NCBI GenBank assembly: GCA_026645575.1
Contig: JAPKMW010000021.1
Location: 61,357-125,356, forward strand
Direction of reading: 5' to 3'
Length of the DNA stretch: 64,000 nucleotides
Source of the DNA: Caldilineaceae bacterium
GTDB taxonomy: Bacteria; Chloroflexota; Anaerolineae; Caldilineales; Caldilineaceae
The stretch's first letter is position 1; every line of letters begins with the position of its first letter. Shown here piece by piece: positions 16,401-25,168 of this stretch. The position numbers and the translations under genes are program-made. The notes under the pieces are model-generated. The model saw only the letters and a program-made list of their open reading frames with translations. It was not told where the DNA came from and made no database searches.

Positions 16401-18011
16401 GCCCCACGCCAGCCCGCGTGTGTCTTCACTGCTAGGAAAGGTGAACAGCAGTGTGAATCGGGGTACACCGGGCGTTTGGGTATCATTGCGGTAAAGCTGA
16501 TTCGGGCCATCATTGCCCAGGACAAAGTCCAGATCGCCGTCGCCATCCATGTCGGCCCAGGCAACCGTACGGGTGTTGGCCCATTCGGTTGCCGTCCAAA
16601 TGGCGCTGCCGCCCAAAGCGCCCTGATTATTTTGGTAGAGCTGGCTGAAGCCATCGTTGCCCACCAGCAGATCGAGGTCATCGTCGCGATCATAGTCGCC
16701 CCAGGTGAGGCTGCGGCTATAGTCCGGCACGTCTGCTGACCAGGTCGCCTGTTCGCTCAGAATTTTGCTGTCATTGCGATACAGGCGATTGGGTTGCCCA
16801 TTGGGATAGCTAATATTCCCCGTTGCCAGATCCAGATCGCCGTCATTATCAACATCGCCCCACGCTAGCGCTTTGGTTATCTCCGCCTGCACGGGGAAGG
16901 GACAGGCTTGCTGCTCTAAGACGCCATTGTAGTTGCAATAGAGACGAATTGGCTGATCCGACGAGAAATTGCCGTTGCCGGTTGCCAGATCAAGATAGCC
17001 GTCATTGTTGACATCACCCCAAGCCACGGCCAATGTCGTATCGGCTTCAACTGAGGTCCAACAAGGGGTGGTCTGTAACCCACCGTGGCCGTTGCAGTAG
17101 AGATGATTCTGCTCGCCTACGCGCGTGTCGCCGTTGCCGGTCGCCAGATCGAGATAGCCGTCGCGATTGAAATCGCCCCAGTCTACACTCAGGGTGGTGC
17201 TGCTGTCATCCGAAATCCAACAGAGGGTCAGCGTTACGCCATCATTGCAGAAAACGCGGTTGGGGCCGGCGATGCCGACGGCCAGATCGGCAAAGCCGTC
17301 ATTGTTCAGATCGCCCCAAGCTACGCTCGTGCCAAAGTAGCGTTCCGGTGATTCCCAGCAGGCGCTGGTGGTGAGCGTCCCCTGCTGATTGCAATAGAGC
17401 TGCACCCGCTGATTGACATTCTGTTCGCCAAAGATGCTGCGGCTGCCATTCGCCACCGCCAGATCGAGATAGCCGTCGTGGTTGTAATCATACCAGGCCA
17501 CCGCAGTGCTTGAGGTTGCCTCGGTTGAGGTCCAAATGAGGGTAAATTGGAGCGCACCATTGGCGTCCTTGCCATCGTTGCGGTAGAGCCGATTGGGGTT
17601 CCCCACCTGTTCACCAAAGATGCTGGCCGCGCCGTTGCCCACCGCCAGATCGAGGTCGTTGTCATTGTCCACATCGCCCCAGGCCACGCTCAGGGTAATA
17701 TCGGGGGTGGGCGCTTGCCAACAAGGGGTCAATTGCCCATTGGTGTTACAGTAGATGCGGTTATAAAAGCGGTCACGGTCATTGGTGGCAAAGTTGCCAT
17801 TGCCGACAGCCAGATCGAGATCGCCGTCGTTGTCCACATCGCCCCAGGCCACGCTCGTGGTGGGGTCACTTTCCGCCGAAGACCATTGGCGCGATAAGGG
17901 AACGGCTGCACTCTGCGCCGTCACGGGCCGGCCAGGCGCCGACGCAAGGAGCAGGAGCGCCAGCAACAGCAGCGCGCACCATCGCGGGGATCGAAATTCC
18001 TTGGTTTGCAT
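13401..18011 (-). CDS. Secreted FG-GAP/VCBS repeat protein with zinc metalloprotease domain
   Basis: 1536 residues with a signal peptide (CALLLLALLLLASA). Residues 45-830 hold 14 FG-GAP repeats of the form VAWGDVDNDGDLDLAVGN, each with a DxDxDGxxD calcium-binding loop, forming probably two beta-propellers. Residues 840-1100 are beta-rich, then HEFGHYGLQLYDEY (about 1134) gives an HExxH zinc site with a possible third ligand further on, and the rest has carboxypeptidase-regulatory and beta-sandwich segments. The chain ends NNQLFLPLVAQTTP. Extracellular peptidase or adhesin role inferred. The DNA repeats produce many spurious antisense frames. Confidence 0.82.
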   Translation of the reverse strand: MQTKEFRSPRWCALLLLALLLLASAPGRPVTAQSAAVPLSRQWSSAESDPTTSVAWGDVDNDGDLDLAVGNGNFATNDRDRFYNRIYCNTNGQLTPCWQAPTPDITLSVAWGDVDNDNDLDLAVGNGAASIFGEQVGNPNRLYRNDGKDANGALQFTLIWTSTEATSSTAVAWYDYNHDGYLDLAVANGSRSIFGEQNVNQRVQLYCNQQGTLTTSACWESPERYFGTSVAWGDLNNDGFADLAVGIAGPNRVFCNDGVTLTLCWISDDSSTTLSVDWGDFNRDGYLDLATGNGDTRVGEQNHLYCNGHGGLQTTPCWTSVEADTTLAVAWGDVNNDGYLDLATGNGNFSSDQPIRLYCNYNGVLEQQACPFPVQAEITKALAWGDVDNDGDLDLATGNISYPNGQPNRLYRNDSKILSEQATWSADVPDYSRSLTWGDYDRDDDLDLLVGNDGFSQLYQNNQGALGGSAIWTATEWANTRTVAWADMDGDGDLDFVLGNDGPNQLYRNDTQTPGVPRFTLLFTFPSSEDTRGLAWGDYDGDGDLDLFFGNGTLDQFDKPVGQASSLYRNDGTVDNVTTFTLVWQSAAEATRGAAWGDPDNDGDLDLAVANADQPGRLYRNDGVTAQGLPIFTLLWSTADLAVDGSSVAWGDLDGDGALDLAMGTVHQSNRLYCNQDGVLTPNACWRSQEADRTRSLVWGDVDGDGDLDLAAGNQESVNRLYRNDGGQLTTENVWSSAEQGSFTWQVAWGDVDNDGDLDLAAANSNQQPVRVYRNRQRNGASPTQMLPYAQIPQPGVAADAYFFASAERLLANETLVIPYKLYAPTAAPVREIIPEFSPNGGGHWFPATDGVGGDGRYHLTTAPWPQGVTHTYVWNAKADIIKADQVRFRLRVKPGYRYGPIYWADLGSQSPPFRLEAPWYIKVVNEEQNPQAGAAVYAQGALQGYTNQAGLLNPAAISGQPVALAALAQQAHFPGTRGQHEQGAYTIYTTSFTADAAGELQPFQATTQGEQRLVVRRQQPLILYHLVVSLEWRADLSFMQEIARAMDNGSDYLLDLTDGQLALGSVTVYNDKQHWADADLQIVAANTLQPHAYVGGLISDNPSHVVRLSRQWNGTNGNSGAWDQPAGFRTIIHEFGHYGLQLYDEYVGFLRDAQGSFIGKINTVCTGPENRNPATEATNASAMDSQYHATEFSDQGLPGPLWHERCLNSAQAQLTAQKTGRAESVWETIVRVLADPQSPPRWQVRRPADRGHVVAGPLALPNVLPSWPITTVVQPAPTSYQPILTVFGPAVDGTTQPYGDAFVTLYKENGARLIEQGRTDANGLLAIYGADPGDLLRAVSRDNRFSGSILVTGPEALMLHLESARDRATALPAATGAVHHPLAEAGVTTTGVTKAQLLFADDGNLSLFVPGNALPSATALTIERWNSTPYPLPAGATLVSPVYHLNGAGGASSAHPLLLQIRPTSMQPLTQAPLLYWWDEANTMWQPVTNTFDAEALTVDAAVQNFGVYALLTPGTPAGPLNNQLFLPLVAQTTP

Positions 18012-18364
18012 GGGATCTACCTTGTCTTTCAGGAACGGTACAACAGATTGAACGAATGCTGGTTACGACTCACCCCTCCCCTGAGGAGCTAAGTAATCGT
18101 CCAAAACCAAGTTCCGCTCAGCGCGAGTCCGTGACTCGCAAGTGGCTGGGGCGAGTCACGGACTCGCGCCGAGCAAATCTACAAGTTATTTTTGGACGAT
18201 TACTTAAGCCTTACCCACAAGTCAGGTTGATCTAGCGTGCGCGGCACTGACCAGTGGCTGGTTATGTAGACGAAGCGGTCTTGGTCAGTGCCACGCACGC
18301 TACATCACACCAGGCACAAGATGTGGGTAAGACTAAGCCCTTGCCGGGGGGAGGAGCTTAGGCG
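18012..18364. other. 353-base gene-free region of nested palindromes
   Basis: Two compound structures side by side. First: ctaagtaatcgtccaaaa (18089-18106) pairs with ttttggacgattacttaag (18190-18207), enclosing gctcagcgcgagtccgtgac (from 18116) against gtcacggactcgcgccgagc (to 18174). Second: cttacccaca (18209-18218) pairs with tgtgggtaag (18322-18331), enclosing agcgtgcgcggcactgacc against ggtcagtgccacgcacgct (18234-18252 and 18283-18301). No gene seen. Confidence 0.7.
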
Positions 18365-20086
18365 CTAACGAATGCTGGTTGAAGCGTGCTGGACGAGCGG
18401 CACATAGAGATTATAGCGCGGCTCCGGCGGAACCGGTGGTCGATCAGGAATCGTAAAGGAAGTTATCTCTTCTTGCAAAATATATGACCTTTGTTGGTCA
18501 TCAACCACCTGTTGCGCCGCGGTGCTGAAGCGCGTGGTGACGCTCACCGGGACTGTCACGCTAAAGACCACCTGCCCCAAGCTGACTGTCCCCGTCACCA
18601 CCGGACTAAAGGGGGTGGTTAAGGCGAGCCGGCCGGTCGTTTCCCCGCTTTGCGCGCCCAGGATAGTGCATTGGCCGGCGGCAGCGGCGCTGGTGCAACG
18701 CAAGGGCGTCACAGCGGTCAGTTCATAACGAACCGCGACCGTCGCCGTTTGTACCCCGGGCGTCGGAATATCGGCCAGGGTGATGGTGGCGGTCAGCATC
18801 CGGCGGTCGGGCGCCGGCTGGAAGCCATCGACGCGCAGGCGCAGCCGTTGGGCGCTGGCCAGGGGCTGCCAGGTGAGCTGCCAGTTGTCGAGCCACGGGC
18901 TGTCGGTAAAGGTACTCGAGGAGAAAGTCGCCTGGAGACGGAGCGCCGGATGTGTCTCGGCGTCGATGGCCGATAGATCGCTGCCGTTGGTCACATTGGG
19001 CAACAGCACGGCGCCGTCGCGATCCAGCAGATCCAGCCGCAAAGTGGTTGTGGGTGCGCGCATAGCGCCGGTAAAATAGAGCCGATCCCAGCGCAGCGGA
19101 ACGCCTGGTGTAATCATTTGCGAGCGCGCTTGGCCCACCCCCGGCGTCTGGAAGAGGCGCAAGACGGTGCGTCCCGGCAGAATATCGACAAAAAGGTTAT
19201 CCGCCGTGGTTAACCCCTCTTGGCCGATAAATTCATCGCGCCAGCCAGGGGTCGCCAGAAGGGCGTAGGTGGTGAACTGCCGGCTGCCGACGGTGAGGTA
19301 GGCTTCCTGCGCAAAGAGTTGACCGCCCAGATTTACCCACTGAGCGCGGGTGTTGTCCCAGGCAAAGATCGCCAGCGTGTGCGGGTCGATGGTAGGCGGC
19401 AATTTACCGGCATAGGAAAGCTGGAAAATCAGCGGGCGCTCGGTGGCGGTGACGGTGGCCGGCGCACGGACGGTATAGCTGGCGCCAATCAACTGATGAC
19501 CGCTGGGGAGCGGGCCGGGCAGGGTGAGATTGGGCGCAATGACCACATAAGTGTCAAAGGGGAGTGTATTGGTGTTCACCCAGTTGATCACCAACCCCTG
19601 ATCACTGGAGCGCAGGAACTGAACTTTATCTTGCGCTGCATAGAGGCGGTCAAAGGTGAGGATCGCACTGGCGACGCCGGTGGTGGACGTAATGTTCAGC
19701 GCATTGCTTTCATTATCTTCGGGCGTAAAGCCGATGATCTGGCGCTCATAGCGGCGCTCTGTGGTAGAATAGGTCATGCTGTAGGAACCGGTGTACGAAC
19801 CGATGTGACCGGTTGGCCCGATGCCGATATTGACGTAGTAGGTTGTCCCGGCCGCGCTGGCCTGGTCAAATTCAACATGAACCGACTGGCCGTCGGCGCT
19901 GGGCATCAGGTGCAGGAAGGGGGCAAAGGGGGTGGGTGCGCCACTGGCGGCCTGCACGCCGGGCGTTGGCGTCTCGGCTTGCTGCGCTGAGCTTTGCACC
20001 AGACTCAAGAGCGCACCGCAAAGCAGCACGCTGATACCCACGAGCAGGTAAACGGACTTACGCATGGCAACAAAGGAAGGGTTCAT
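18365..20086 (-). CDS. Secreted beta-rich protein of unknown function
   Basis: About 573 residues. I chose the ATG at 20086 because ggag lies seven bases upstream and a signal peptide follows (RKSVYLLVGISVLLCGALLS); the frame runs further up only through a tandem repeat encoding FSMVFSM. After a Pro/Thr stretch the protein has beta-sandwich segments, for example VHVEFDQASAAGTTYYVNIG and RFLSSDQ-like strands, and a fibronectin-like C-terminal half. It ends RYNLYVPLVQHASTSIR. No family recognised. It lies upstream of, and on the same strand as, the FG-GAP protease, separated by palindromes, and is divergent from the CHAT gene. Confidence 0.65.
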   Translation of the reverse strand: MNPSFVAMRKSVYLLVGISVLLCGALLSLVQSSAQQAETPTPGVQAASGAPTPFAPFLHLMPSADGQSVHVEFDQASAAGTTYYVNIGIGPTGHIGSYTGSYSMTYSTTERRYERQIIGFTPEDNESNALNITSTTGVASAILTFDRLYAAQDKVQFLRSSDQGLVINWVNTNTLPFDTYVVIAPNLTLPGPLPSGHQLIGASYTVRAPATVTATERPLIFQLSYAGKLPPTIDPHTLAIFAWDNTRAQWVNLGGQLFAQEAYLTVGSRQFTTYALLATPGWRDEFIGQEGLTTADNLFVDILPGRTVLRLFQTPGVGQARSQMITPGVPLRWDRLYFTGAMRAPTTTLRLDLLDRDGAVLLPNVTNGSDLSAIDAETHPALRLQATFSSSTFTDSPWLDNWQLTWQPLASAQRLRLRVDGFQPAPDRRMLTATITLADIPTPGVQTATVAVRYELTAVTPLRCTSAAAAGQCTILGAQSGETTGRLALTTPFSPVVTGTVSLGQVVFSVTVPVSVTTRFSTAAQQVVDDQQRSYILQEEITSFTIPDRPPVPPEPRYNLYVPLVQHASTSIR

Positions 20087-20094
20087 AGCTAGCT

Positions 20095-20130
20095 CCATCG
20101 AAAACACCATCGAAAACACCATCGAAAATA
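20095..20130. repeat. 12-base tandem repeat, about three copies
   Basis: catcgaaaacac is repeated (the last copy is catcgaaaataa). It lies between the divergent starts of a secreted protein and the CHAT protein, so copy number could change promoter spacing. Confidence 0.6.
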
Positions 20131-20148
20131 ACATTGGGAGAGTTGAGA

Positions 20149-22527
20149 GTGAACAGCCCAAACCAATCCGGTGATGAACTGATCAAAACGTTTTTCGGTG
20201 CGCTCAATCGCCGTGACCTGGCAACCTGCGCCGCCGTGCAAACCGAGCTTGCCACCCTGGCGGCCTACCAGCCCTGGGCGCTCTATTGCGCCGGCGTCTT
20301 GGCCAATGAACGAGACTATGACTGGGCCGCCGCCGAACGCGCCTTTCTACAGGTGCTGACGCCGACCTGTCCTGATCCATTGAGAGGGCGCGCCCTCCTG
20401 GCCTTGGGTCGTACCCTAGACTATCAGGGCCGCTGGTCGGAAGCGTTGCAGCGGTATGTCGAGGCCCTGTCTCTGCCCACCGAAGCGAGCCTGGCCGTGC
20501 ATCAAGCCAAAATCTGGAAGCAGATGGCGATTACCTATCATAAAGGCTTTATGCAGGGTGACTTTGACCAGACCGCGATTCAGCAGATGGTCGCTTACTG
20601 TCAACAGGCGCTGACCGCTCTGGCCGATTTGCCGTCCACGCCGGAACTGGCCTGGCTGATCGGCACCATCTGGAACACGCTGGGCGCCGCTTATAAGGAA
20701 AAAGCGGCCTGGCCTCAGGCTATTGACTGTTACCAGACCTGCCTGACGATCTTTGAACAGATTGACAATCAGCATGGCATCGGCATTGCCCATTTGAATC
20801 TGGGCGAGATCTATCAGCGTCAAGCCCCCGACCAGTGGCCGCACGCCCTGGCCGCCTATCTGGTGGCAGTCGACCGGTTGCGGCAAACGCGTGACCTCTA
20901 CTATGAAATCGATGCCTTGACCAACCTCGCCGCGCTTTATCACCGCATGGGCGACCAGGGGCAGGCACTGGCAACCTATGAAGAGGCAATCGCCTTGATT
21001 GAAAGCTTGCGCGCCCGCGTTTCCGCCAACCATGCGCGCATTGGCTTTTTCGCCACCATGCTCCACACCTATCAAGGCATGGTGCAACTTCTGCTGGAGC
21101 TGGGTGAAGTGTCTCAAGCCTTTGCCTATGTGGAACGGGTGCGCGCCCGCACCTTCATTGAATTGTTGGCCCAACGCGCCGTACAGCCCGCGCGCGCTGT
21201 GGCCCAACTGAGTGAGCAGGAAAGCCGCCTGCGTTCTGCGCTGCAAGATGCCTACCTGGCGCCCGTTGCTGACCCGGCGGCCATTGCCGCGCTGGAAAGC
21301 GAATTGCAAGAAACGATAGCCGCCATTGCCCGCCACTATCCGGCCTACCCTGACCTGCGCACTGTGGCGCCGTTGACTTGTGAACAAGTGCAGCGCCGTC
21401 TGCCGCGGCATTGGGCGCTCTTGACCTACTTTGCCATTGACAACGTCTTTTGGCTCTTTGTCCTTACCCACGAGCGCGTCCGCGTGTATCGCCTGGCGCT
21501 GACCGTACCGCAACTGCAGCAGGCGTTTGGCGCACAGGGGCTGCTCCACAATATGGCGCCCAGCCCCGAACCCAATGGCCGGCTGCGCTTTAACCGGGTC
21601 TGGTTGCTGGAACGGCTCTATCAAACGCTGTTGGCCCCCTGCCGTCATGATCTTGACGGCAAGACCACCCTTTGTATTGTACCGAATGATCTGTTGCATT
21701 ATCTGCCCTTTCATGCCCTGAGCTGGCGCACGGCGCAGGATGAGCCACGCGTATTGGCCGATGATTTCCAGATCTGCTATGCCCCTAGCGCCACCGTGCT
21801 GCTGGACCATTGTCTGGGCAAAACGAGCCAGGCCAAAGCGCCCGGCGTGGCGCTGGGCTACAACGGCGTCGGGCTGCACTATGCCGAAGCCGAAGCCGCC
21901 GGCATTGCCCACACCTTGCAAGGGCTGGGCTTGACCGGCGCAGCGGCCTCCCGTGCCGCCTTGCTGGCCTGTGCGGAAGCCATGCGGCTGGTGCATCTGA
22001 GTTGTCACGGCTCCTTTAATGCTGCCTCCCCGTTGGCCTCGTACCTTTTGCTGGCCGACGGCCCACTCTCGGTGGCCGACATCTTTGAAAAAGTCCGCTT
22101 CCAGGCCGATCTCGTTACCCTGGCCGCCTGTGAAACGGGGCGTAGCCATGTGGCGCGCGGCGATGAGTTGATTGGCCTGGTGCGTTCGATCATCTACGCC
22201 GGCGCCCCTTCGGTGATTGTCTGCCTCTGGGCCGTCGATGAGCTATCGACTCGCATCTTTATGGATCACTTTTACCGGCTGCTGCAACAAGGCTACAGCA
22301 AGCTGACGGCATTCACCCTGGCGCAACAATGGCTCCGCCAACTGTCGGCGCAGGATCTGATCGCCACCCTGACGGCCTATGGCGAAGCGGCGCCGGCCCA
22401 GCAGGTGGCGCGCCTCTTGCAACTGACGCAAGCTGATCCCTCCCAAGCGCGCGCGACCGCTGAAAGTAAAGTCTTTGCCCATCCCTACTTTTGGGCCGCC
22501 TTTGAATTTGTCGGCGCGCCCGAGTAA
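20149..22527 (+). CDS. TPR-CHAT caspase-like protease
   Basis: 792 residues from the GTG at 20149, which has gggagag six bases upstream; an in-frame TTG at 20134 is an alternative. Residues 10-330 are tetratricopeptide repeats (ELAWLIGTIWNTLGAAYKEK, ALTNLAALYHRMGDQGQALA). Residues 440-790 form a CHAT domain with the catalytic His in LVHLSCHGSF (about 620) and Cys in VTLAACETGRS (about 661), then GAPSVIVCLWAVDE. CHAT proteases are clan CD peptidases; in bacteria some act as effectors in defence or programmed death, with TPRs for partner binding. Both catalytic residues are present, so activity is likely. Partners here are unknown. Confidence 0.88.
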   Translation: MNSPNQSGDELIKTFFGALNRRDLATCAAVQTELATLAAYQPWALYCAGVLANERDYDWAAAERAFLQVLTPTCPDPLRGRALLALGRTLDYQGRWSEALQRYVEALSLPTEASLAVHQAKIWKQMAITYHKGFMQGDFDQTAIQQMVAYCQQALTALADLPSTPELAWLIGTIWNTLGAAYKEKAAWPQAIDCYQTCLTIFEQIDNQHGIGIAHLNLGEIYQRQAPDQWPHALAAYLVAVDRLRQTRDLYYEIDALTNLAALYHRMGDQGQALATYEEAIALIESLRARVSANHARIGFFATMLHTYQGMVQLLLELGEVSQAFAYVERVRARTFIELLAQRAVQPARAVAQLSEQESRLRSALQDAYLAPVADPAAIAALESELQETIAAIARHYPAYPDLRTVAPLTCEQVQRRLPRHWALLTYFAIDNVFWLFVLTHERVRVYRLALTVPQLQQAFGAQGLLHNMAPSPEPNGRLRFNRVWLLERLYQTLLAPCRHDLDGKTTLCIVPNDLLHYLPFHALSWRTAQDEPRVLADDFQICYAPSATVLLDHCLGKTSQAKAPGVALGYNGVGLHYAEAEAAGIAHTLQGLGLTGAAASRAALLACAEAMRLVHLSCHGSFNAASPLASYLLLADGPLSVADIFEKVRFQADLVTLAACETGRSHVARGDELIGLVRSIIYAGAPSVIVCLWAVDELSTRIFMDHFYRLLQQGYSKLTAFTLAQQWLRQLSAQDLIATLTAYGEAAPAQQVARLLQLTQADPSQARATAESKVFAHPYFWAAFEFVGAPE

Positions 22528-22568
22528 GTGAGGTTGATGCAATTTATTGGTTTTGCGTAACTACCAAG

Positions 22569-22631
22569 CCCGCTCGTAGCCGGTCTGTGACCGGCGGCCC
22601 AGACGCCGGTCACAGACCGGCTACGAGCGGG
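22569..22631. repeat. Palindromic repeat unit, 28-bp perfect stem
   Basis: 22569-22596 (cccgctcgtagccggtctgt...) is exactly complementary to 22604-22631, with a seven-base loop. It shares the 19-base word gtaactaccaagcccgctc (from 22557) with the element at 25437-25555 and the GTCYGTGACYGG core with three others in this window. Confidence 0.75.
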
Positions 22632-22682
22632 AGCGGCTTGATAATTACGGCTTTGCTGTAATAATTTAGCGGTGGTGAACGC

Positions 22683-23924
22683 CTAGTCCGGTGGATCGAC
22701 CAACTCGATTTTGAAGCCGATCCGCTTCAATTGTTCGATGGGCAAGGCGGGAAAAAAGGCGTTCCCACTTTCGTCCGTATCGGCGCGGCAAAATTCCTCG
22801 TTGCGCAAGAGAATCACCCGCACGCCGGTGACGAGCGGCCAGCGACTGGGAATCTGCGCTTTGACAACCAGGGTGCATAGGGCCGGATTCTCGTCGGCAA
22901 TGGCCTGCACCGAAAGATCAAGATCGCCTAATTCGTCCGGCCCCAAGGAAAATTGCGTTGCGACGGCGCCTGGCCGCTCCAGTGGGTCGCCCTTGACGAC
23001 TAGCGCCGGTTGCAACGCTGATTGTCCCAGAAAACCTTCCACAAAATTAACCCAAATCACATTCTGCGTGTCACGCACCCAAACTCGGCGCACCGCTTCG
23101 CTCACGGTGGCCAGCAGCCCGCTTGGCGCTACGTTCGCTATCGCTGGTGATGCTGCCGGTTGCGCCGCAGCTAATTCGCTCCATAGCTCTAGGGGGAAAG
23201 GCTGGAGCGGCAAGGCGATCAAGCCATCGTTCTGCAACAGGGTTGGGTCAACCGGGATGGTGGCACAATACTGCTCCCGGCTGGCATCCCACTGCATGGT
23301 GGCGTTACTTCCTATTGTTTCTATGCGTTGACGCCCGTCTGGTGGTTGATAGAGGGCAACCGGATTTTGCTCCCACAACCGTTTTTGTGATTGAAAGGTA
23401 AAGCCGATCTGGTTATCTGCATCTTTTTGCATCAACACCTGGATTGTGCCATCGGCATTGGCGCACCGAAAGCAACCCTTCCCGGCAGCCAGCAGCGCCT
23501 GCCGCACGGTTGCCAGCGCCGCAGTTGGCAACAAAACCAATGCTTGATCGACAAAGGGCAAAGCGCGTGAACTAAACCGCCGATAATAAGCCCCGTTGAG
23601 CGTTGCTTCGGTTGTACTCAATTGATATGGCTGCACAGCGACTTGTTGAAAGCGAAGCTGTCCCCGCCGGTTAAAGACGCCGTAGCGCAGCCCCGCTTCG
23701 CCAATCAGAAAGAGCGGCGTTGCTGCGAGTGGCGCGCTGTCTGCTGTCAGGGACAGGCCGGTTACGGTGATATCGACCTGACCGTTGTTACGCTCTGCTT
23801 CGACGAACAGACAGAGATCATCCCCTTCCAGATAAAGCGCGCCCGCTTCCCCGTGCGCCAGCAATGTACTATTGGCTTGGGTCAGTAAGGCGTGCAGCCG
23901 GTTGATCCATCCTTTTGTATTCAT
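22683..23924 (-). CDS. Protein of unknown function (413 residues)
   Basis: No family recognised. The N-terminal part (1-60) has short strands and acidic turns (LYLEGDDLCLFVEAERNN), the middle (150-260) has LLAAGKGCFRCANADGTIQV, and residues 320-413 look like a carboxypeptidase-regulatory-type beta domain (VRVILLRNEEFCRADTDESG, FFPALPIEQLKRIGFKIELV). There is no signal peptide or membrane helix. It follows the Cys-rich gene at 24008-25168 on the same strand after 83 bases that contain a hairpin, and converges on the CHAT protease gene. The two unknown genes probably work together; any link to CHAT is only by position. Confidence 0.6.
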   Translation of the reverse strand: MNTKGWINRLHALLTQANSTLLAHGEAGALYLEGDDLCLFVEAERNNGQVDITVTGLSLTADSAPLAATPLFLIGEAGLRYGVFNRRGQLRFQQVAVQPYQLSTTEATLNGAYYRRFSSRALPFVDQALVLLPTAALATVRQALLAAGKGCFRCANADGTIQVLMQKDADNQIGFTFQSQKRLWEQNPVALYQPPDGRQRIETIGSNATMQWDASREQYCATIPVDPTLLQNDGLIALPLQPFPLELWSELAAAQPAASPAIANVAPSGLLATVSEAVRRVWVRDTQNVIWVNFVEGFLGQSALQPALVVKGDPLERPGAVATQFSLGPDELGDLDLSVQAIADENPALCTLVVKAQIPSRWPLVTGVRVILLRNEEFCRADTDESGNAFFPALPIEQLKRIGFKIELVDPPD

Positions 23925-23949
23925 TCCCCATTCTCCCTATGAATGATCG

Positions 23950-24000
23950 GCTTGCGGTCGGTTGCTGGGCCGGTCGTCCCGGCCGGGTGTGACCGCAAGC
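23950..24000. repeat. Hairpin between the two unknown genes
   Basis: gcttgcggtc (23950-23959) pairs with gaccgcaagc (23991-24000), with an inner gggccgg / ccggcc stem. It lies after the stop of the Cys-rich gene, so it may attenuate the next gene. Confidence 0.5.
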
Positions 24001-24007
24001 CCTGTCG

Positions 24008-25168
24008 CTATTCGTCACTTTCCGCGCGTGTCCGTTTGTCATCAGCGCCCCAGTAGACCCAAATGTTGGTCGGGCGCTGTGACCGTTTCCCGCCGCACAG
24101 GGGACAGGTTGTCAAATGGTGAGCAAAGAGATGGTTTCCCTCTTCGCCGCCCGAACCACAGGCTGGATTCCGACAACGCCAACGCGTCATCATTTGGTAG
24201 CGCCCACCCCATTCATAGGGGATTAAGAGGCGATTTTTGCGCGCAATGCAACGCGTTTGCCCCGGTGTAAAGGGGGGATGGGCGCAGGCCGGGTTGCGAC
24301 AACGGCTGCCTTCATAGGAAGCGCCACAGCCCTGGCAAACTTTAAATTCAACTGCATCTACACAGAGGCCAATATCTTCCTGTAAGAGGGGATAGAGCAT
24401 GGACGTGGCAAACATGCCGGCTTGGAGGGTGGGTTGCGCACTGCCGCGCACTGCCTGCGCCACATAGGCCGCCAGCGAACAGGTGTTGCTGTCCCAATAC
24501 GATAGCGCATGTTCACGTCGCCCGCAATGATCGGCCTGCCCGGTTGCTCCCTTCTGTGGCTGCTTGCCACAGTGACAGCGCCCATGCAATAGCTCCAGGG
24601 TGATCTTCTGGGCATAGGAGCGTTGCAGCGCTTTTACCTCGGCGGCCGTCGTCACATTGAGAAGCTGCGCCAGGTTGTCATGGCCCAAGACCCATTGCGC
24701 CACCTGTTTGAGCGTATGATGCACCGAACGCTCTACCAGTGTGCGCAGCGCCAGGATGGCTGCAAGCCGGCGCTGTGGCTGGTCACTGTCGCCAGCCAAC
24801 GATCCACGCCAGCCGCACCCCCACGCAACCACCAGATCGAACGCCTGCTCGCTTGTGTGTAGTGGCGACGAAGCCTGTATGATGGGGCGGAGCGCCTGCC
24901 AGGCCGCCTGCAATGCCGCTACCGGTGTTTCATTGGCGCCCCTGCTGCCATTCCCTACCATGAACCAGCAGAGGGCGGTTGCCAGCACCGGCGTCTCGGT
25001 CAATGCCGGCGGCGCCTCAGCGCGTGCAACAAAAGCCAGTAACGCCGTATACTCTTTCGCCAGATCGCCTTCCCCTTGCTCATGGCGCTGTCCGCCGGCG
25101 GCGCTTTCCTGTGTTTGTTGCCACTGCCGGCAAAGCTGATAAAGCTGATCCCAAGCAATTTCTGTCAT
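24008..25168 (-). CDS. Cys-rich multi-zinc-ribbon protein of unknown function
   Basis: 386 residues. The first 180 are helical with Trp/Leu-rich segments. From about 205 there are repeated Cys/His clusters: GRCHCGKQ, ADHCGRREH, then CQGCGASYEGSRCRNPAC, RWRCRNPACGSGGE and HHLTTCPLCGG, enough for three or four zinc ribbons. Such arrays bind nucleic acid or protein partners. No enzyme motif is evident. Start at 25168 has gaggagcc upstream. It is the first gene of a two-gene minus-strand unit with the 413-residue protein. Confidence 0.65.
   Translation of the reverse strand: MTEIAWDQLYQLCRQWQQTQESAAGGQRHEQGEGDLAKEYTALLAFVARAEAPPALTETPVLATALCWFMVGNGSRGANETPVAALQAAWQALRPIIQASSPLHTSEQAFDLVVAWGCGWRGSLAGDSDQPQRRLAAILALRTLVERSVHHTLKQVAQWVLGHDNLAQLLNVTTAAEVKALQRSYAQKITLELLHGRCHCGKQPQKGATGQADHCGRREHALSYWDSNTCSLAAYVAQAVRGSAQPTLQAGMFATSMLYPLLQEDIGLCVDAVEFKVCQGCGASYEGSRCRNPACAHPPFTPGQTRCIARKNRLLIPYEWGGRYQMMTRWRCRNPACGSGGEEGNHLFAHHLTTCPLCGGKRSQRPTNIWVYWGADDKRTRAESDE

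Noticed and set aside
15681..16739. Long open frame on the plus strand across the FG-GAP gene
   Set aside because: It is antisense to repeated DxDxDG-coding sequence, which keeps the other frames open; the product is Gly/Ile/Ala-rich with no domain and no ribosome site.
18365..20161. Longer start at 20161 for the secreted protein
   Set aside because: The extra residues come from a 12-base tandem repeat (FSMVFSM), while the ATG at 20086 has a ribosome site and a proper signal peptide.
20416..22149. 577-residue minus-strand frame under the CHAT gene
   Set aside because: Antisense shadow of a well-supported TPR-CHAT gene; high G+C third positions keep it open.
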